From: Bacilli bacterium
Lineage (GTDB): Bacteria; Bacillota_I; Bacilli_A; RFN20; CAG-288
NCBI GenBank assembly: GCA_022647725.1
Contig: JALCLG010000001.1
Location: forward strand, 1,978,784-2,042,783
Direction: 5' to 3'
Length of the DNA stretch: 64,000 nucleotides
This document shows, piece after piece, positions 61,675-64,000 of this stretch. Numbering within the stretch: the first letter of the stretch is position 1; each line of letters begins with the position of its first letter. A program made the translations under genes and the position numbers. Under the pieces are notes generated by a model, which was not told the origin of the DNA, ran no database searches, and saw nothing but the letters and a program-made list of their open reading frames with translations.

Positions 61675-62018
61675 TGCTCCGATGCCTGGCTGATGTTCCG
61701 ACGTATGCTTACATTCTGATCGCCTTAGGTGTCGTGGTCGTGATCGTGGTGCTGATTCTGGTGCTTTTCCCGAATCTCCGCCCGCAGGTCAAGAAAGAGA
61801 CCCATAAGGAGATCGTCTCCAAGGAAGTCTCGTCGCTGGTCGTCGATCCGGAAGCTCAGCGCAAGAATGATATCACCCTGAGCCAGGATATCCGCAAAGA
61901 CAAGAAAGTCATCGCCGAGAAGGAACAGGAACTGAACCTGGTCTTCACCCCGGAGGATGTCGATGCCCTTTTAGTGCAGATGGAGCAGAACCGTCGGGAT
62001 GACCACGAACAGCGCTGA
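61671..62018 (+). CDS. Small single-pass membrane protein
   Basis: 115 residues with one membrane helix (about 12-34) and a charged cytoplasmic helix (40-115). No family recognised. It overlaps the Fic-like stop by 4 bases and hemW by 20, so it is part of the same operon. Confidence 0.65.
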   Translation: MMLRCLADVPTYAYILIALGVVVVIVVLILVLFPNLRPQVKKETHKEIVSKEVSSLVVDPEAQRKNDITLSQDIRKDKKVIAEKEQELNLVFTPEDVDALLVQMEQNRRDDHEQR

Positions 62019-63096
62019 GTCCCTCTATCTTCACATTCCCTTCTGCGATTGTCTGTGTTCCTATTGTGATTTTGCCAAGGTCCTTTCCGGGACCTTTTCG
62101 GAGAGCCGGTATTTGGACTGTCTGCTTCAGGAAATCGCTGCCAAGGCGATTCCGGAAGATTCTTTGAAGACCATCTATATCGGCGGCGGCACCCCGAGTG
62201 CACTCTCCGCGGCCGGTCTGACTCGGCTTTTAGGCTATCTCCACAGCCACTTCCCCTCAGTCATTGAGTTCACTCTGGAAGCCAATCCGGAATCCTTGAC
62301 GCCGGCGAAGGCTCATCTTTTATCCATTTACGGTGTGAACCGGGTCTCGTTAGGAGTGCAGTGCGTCAATCCGGAGCTTCTGAAAAGACTGAGACGGAAC
62401 CACACGAATGCCGACGTCGGAAAAGCCATCCTTCTCCTGCGCAAGAATGGCATTAGCAATATCAACCTGGATTTCATCTATGGCCTGCCGGGAATGACGG
62501 CTCAGGATCTGCAAGATGATTTTGCGTTTGCCTTTAAGCTGAATCCTACCCATCTGTCGTTTTATTCCCTGCAGATTGAGAAAGGCACCTATTTTTATAA
62601 TGAAAAGGTACCCGCGGCCAGCGATGAGGAGCTGGCAAGGCAGTATAAGACCATCGTCAAGACCCTGGAACAGCATGGCTATCCCCGCTATGAGGTCTCC
62701 AATTTCGCCAAACCCGGCTATGAGTCCAAGCATAACCTCACCTACTGGCATGACCAGCATTACTATGCCTGCGGACTGGGAGCCAGCCAATACCTCGGTC
62801 ATCTCCGGAGCACCAACACGCGATCGATGACCCGCTATCTGGCCGGGGACTGTCATCCGACTCTGGATGTCATCAAACCGGAGGACGAAAAGCTGGAATA
62901 TCTGATGCTGAACCTACGCCTTACGGAGGGTTTCAGCCTCGAAGAATACCAGCAACGGTTCCAGGAAAGCTTCCTGATAAAATATTTTTCGGTAAAAAAT
63001 GAAATTGGTAACGCTATCGTGACCTCTAAGAGCCGAGTCCGACTTCGGAAAGACAAATTTTACGTTATGGATGGGATTCTTTTGAAATTGATGTAA
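61999..63096 (+). CDS. hemW: HemW-like radical SAM heme chaperone
   Basis: 365 residues. Radical SAM motif with three Cys in HIPFCDCLCSYCDF (about 13-26), GGGTPSAL, and the C-terminal HemW domain. HemW binds heme and hands it to respiratory proteins; older annotations call it coproporphyrinogen dehydrogenase, but the HemN-specific residues are absent. Start at 61999 overlaps the gene before. Confidence 0.9.
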   Translation: MTTNSAESLYLHIPFCDCLCSYCDFAKVLSGTFSESRYLDCLLQEIAAKAIPEDSLKTIYIGGGTPSALSAAGLTRLLGYLHSHFPSVIEFTLEANPESLTPAKAHLLSIYGVNRVSLGVQCVNPELLKRLRRNHTNADVGKAILLLRKNGISNINLDFIYGLPGMTAQDLQDDFAFAFKLNPTHLSFYSLQIEKGTYFYNEKVPAASDEELARQYKTIVKTLEQHGYPRYEVSNFAKPGYESKHNLTYWHDQHYYACGLGASQYLGHLRSTNTRSMTRYLAGDCHPTLDVIKPEDEKLEYLMLNLRLTEGFSLEEYQQRFQESFLIKYFSVKNEIGNAIVTSKSRVRLRKDKFYVMDGILLKLM

Positions 63097-63184
63097 TGTT
63101 AAAAAGTCCAATAAAAGTTCAATAAATGTCTCATTAAGAAAATTAGTCGTAACTAAGCCGTTTTTCTTGACAAAAAATCTTGTA

Positions 63185-63213
63185 TTTTCAGTAAAGATTT
63201 GTGCTAATATAAT
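63185..63213 (+). promoter_or_regulatory. Promoter of the small HTH-like gene
   Basis: TTTTCA (63185-63190), 17-base spacer, TATAAT (63208-63213). Confidence 0.6.
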
Positions 63214-63261
63214 GGCAAGCTAGCCAACGCAAAGGACCAAAAATGCATTTAAATTTTAACT

Positions 63262-63654
63262 ATGAATAATAACATTGTTGTTTCGAGACGCCGCATTCAG
63301 GAAGTCTCTTTCCATTATCACAGTTGCATGGGACGTCTTTGGTCTGCTTTCCCGATTGCCACCTCGCATCTCTTCCCCCGGGACGGCAATGTGCCGCCTT
63401 TAAGTGCCATTCAGGACTTCGCCATGGAGCCCTCGTATCAGGATTATGCTCAGGAGATCCAGTTTGTGGGTGCCATTCTCTATGCCATCACCAGTCTGGA
63501 TCCGATTGAAAGGAAAGTTCTTTGGGTTACCTTCTTCTACAAAACGGAGGAGAACGAGTTCGCCAAAGAATACTCCCATTCCGGCTATTCGCGCATCCGG
63601 CAGAAGGCCATCAATGACTTCCTGGCTGTGACGAGCATCGACGTTAATCGCTGA
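63262..63654 (+). CDS. Small protein with a sigma-region-4/phage-regulator-like end
   Basis: 130 residues. The C-terminal half (LDPIERKVLWVTFFYKTEENEFA...SGYSRIRQKAINDFL) resembles the region-4-like helix-turn-helix of small phage-type transcription regulators. The N-terminus is unassigned. It stands alone behind its own promoter. A DNA-binding role is inference only. Confidence 0.6.
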   Translation: MNNNIVVSRRRIQEVSFHYHSCMGRLWSAFPIATSHLFPRDGNVPPLSAIQDFAMEPSYQDYAQEIQFVGAILYAITSLDPIERKVLWVTFFYKTEENEFAKEYSHSGYSRIRQKAINDFLAVTSIDVNR

Positions 63655-63709
63655 CTTTTGGACAAGGGCACTCCTTTTTCCCAATAGTAGGTGAAAGGAT
63701 CTTGTCCCT

Positions 63710-64000
63710 ATGAGTTCTAAAGACTTTGTCAAATCAGACTATCCGGAAATTCTCTTGGCTGTCGCCTTTTCTTTTCTGCCGTTCTTCCTTCTTCCCAACC
63801 TGTGGTTTTCCGTCTTCGCTGCTCTTCTCATCCTCGGGGGAGATCTCAGTCTCCTCTTCTTAGCTTTCAAAGAGGAGGACAGTTTACAGAAAACTCTGGC
63901 TTCCTACGCTTTCTTTTCGTCCTTCCTTTCGGGAATCCGCTCCGGCATTGCGCCGAAGACCAGCTATGACTTCGCATCGAAATATCTGGTCGGGAAAATG
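63710..64000 (+). CDS. Start of a membrane protein (partial)
   Basis: An open frame from ATG 63710 runs to the window end (97 codons) with ribosome site AAAGGA. At least two hydrophobic segments (about 14-35 and 38-60 of MSSKDFVKSDYPEILLAVAF...) mark it as a membrane protein. Function cannot be told. Confidence 0.65.
   Translation, partial: MSSKDFVKSDYPEILLAVAFSFLPFFLLPNLWFSVFAALLILGGDLSLLFLAFKEEDSLQKTLASYAFFSSFLSGIRSGIAPKTSYDFASKYLVGKM

Overview
The window looks like chromosome of an anaerobic, low-redox member of the Bacillota. The evidence is the pairing of MutS2 with RNase HIII, LytTR two-component systems, lipoproteins with short lipoboxes, Shine-Dalgarno sites near AAGGAGG, an [FeFe] hydrogenase and a D-lactate-type dehydrogenase. 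Base composition is moderate and TGA is used as a normal stop. The Ser/Thr-rich lipoproteins, BspA-type leucine-rich repeats and InlB-type repeats would suit a gut-dwelling Erysipelotrichales-like lineage. That placement is inference; no rRNA is present to test it.

Layout. 1-4.3 kb: a gene tail, a DegV protein, a truncated YigZ/IMPACT protein and a three-gene operon (minimal [FeFe] hydrogenase, Mrp-type Fe-S ATPase, CBS-domain protein). 4.3-9.1 kb: a 2-hydroxyacid dehydrogenase / auxin-efflux-carrier operon whose promoter has been separated from its genes by an intact IS66 element (6468-9113, perfect 8-bp target duplication that includes the ribosome binding site). 9.3-10.4 kb: a glycosyltransferase.

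10.5-36 kb is the accessory core. It holds five GH3 glycosidases (one canonical and cytoplasmic, four with permuted domain order and anchored to the membrane), two lipoproteins with a carbohydrate-binding-like module, a GtrA-like membrane protein and two LytTR-type sensor/regulator pairs, all on the minus strand. Four promoters in this cluster share one architecture: two 9-bp LytTR-like direct repeats exactly 21 bp apart, then about 31 bp to the -10 box, with a conserved GAAACCCCTTT-like block next to the -10. The GH3 at 15.1-18.9 kb and the first regulator pair instead carry a cre/LacI-like palindrome 9 bp upstream of the -10. The model I infer is a locally wired polysaccharide- or glycoside-utilisation regulon under sensor control and catabolite repression. 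A structured RNA with a possible pseudoknot and a strong terminator precedes the second regulator pair, followed upstream by tRNA-Pro.

36.7-41.8 kb: a surface-polymer O-acylation operon (small membrane protein, MBOAT acyltransferase, two SGNH-like proteins carrying leucine-rich repeats at opposite ends). 41.8-50.6 kb: mutS2-uvrC operon (uvrC with a one-base frameshift), RNase HIII, a Crp/Fnr regulator with a palindromic operator next to a DUF488 gene with an in-frame stop and a cupin. 49.6-54.4 kb: rluD-lspA-ileS and tRNA-Phe. 54.8-64 kb: a Sel1-repeat protein, a nuclease-helicase of the DinG/XPD type, lepA, a Fic-fold protein lacking the catalytic motif, a small membrane protein, hemW, a small HTH-like protein and the start of a membrane protein. 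No CRISPR array, rRNA, prophage or replication origin was seen.
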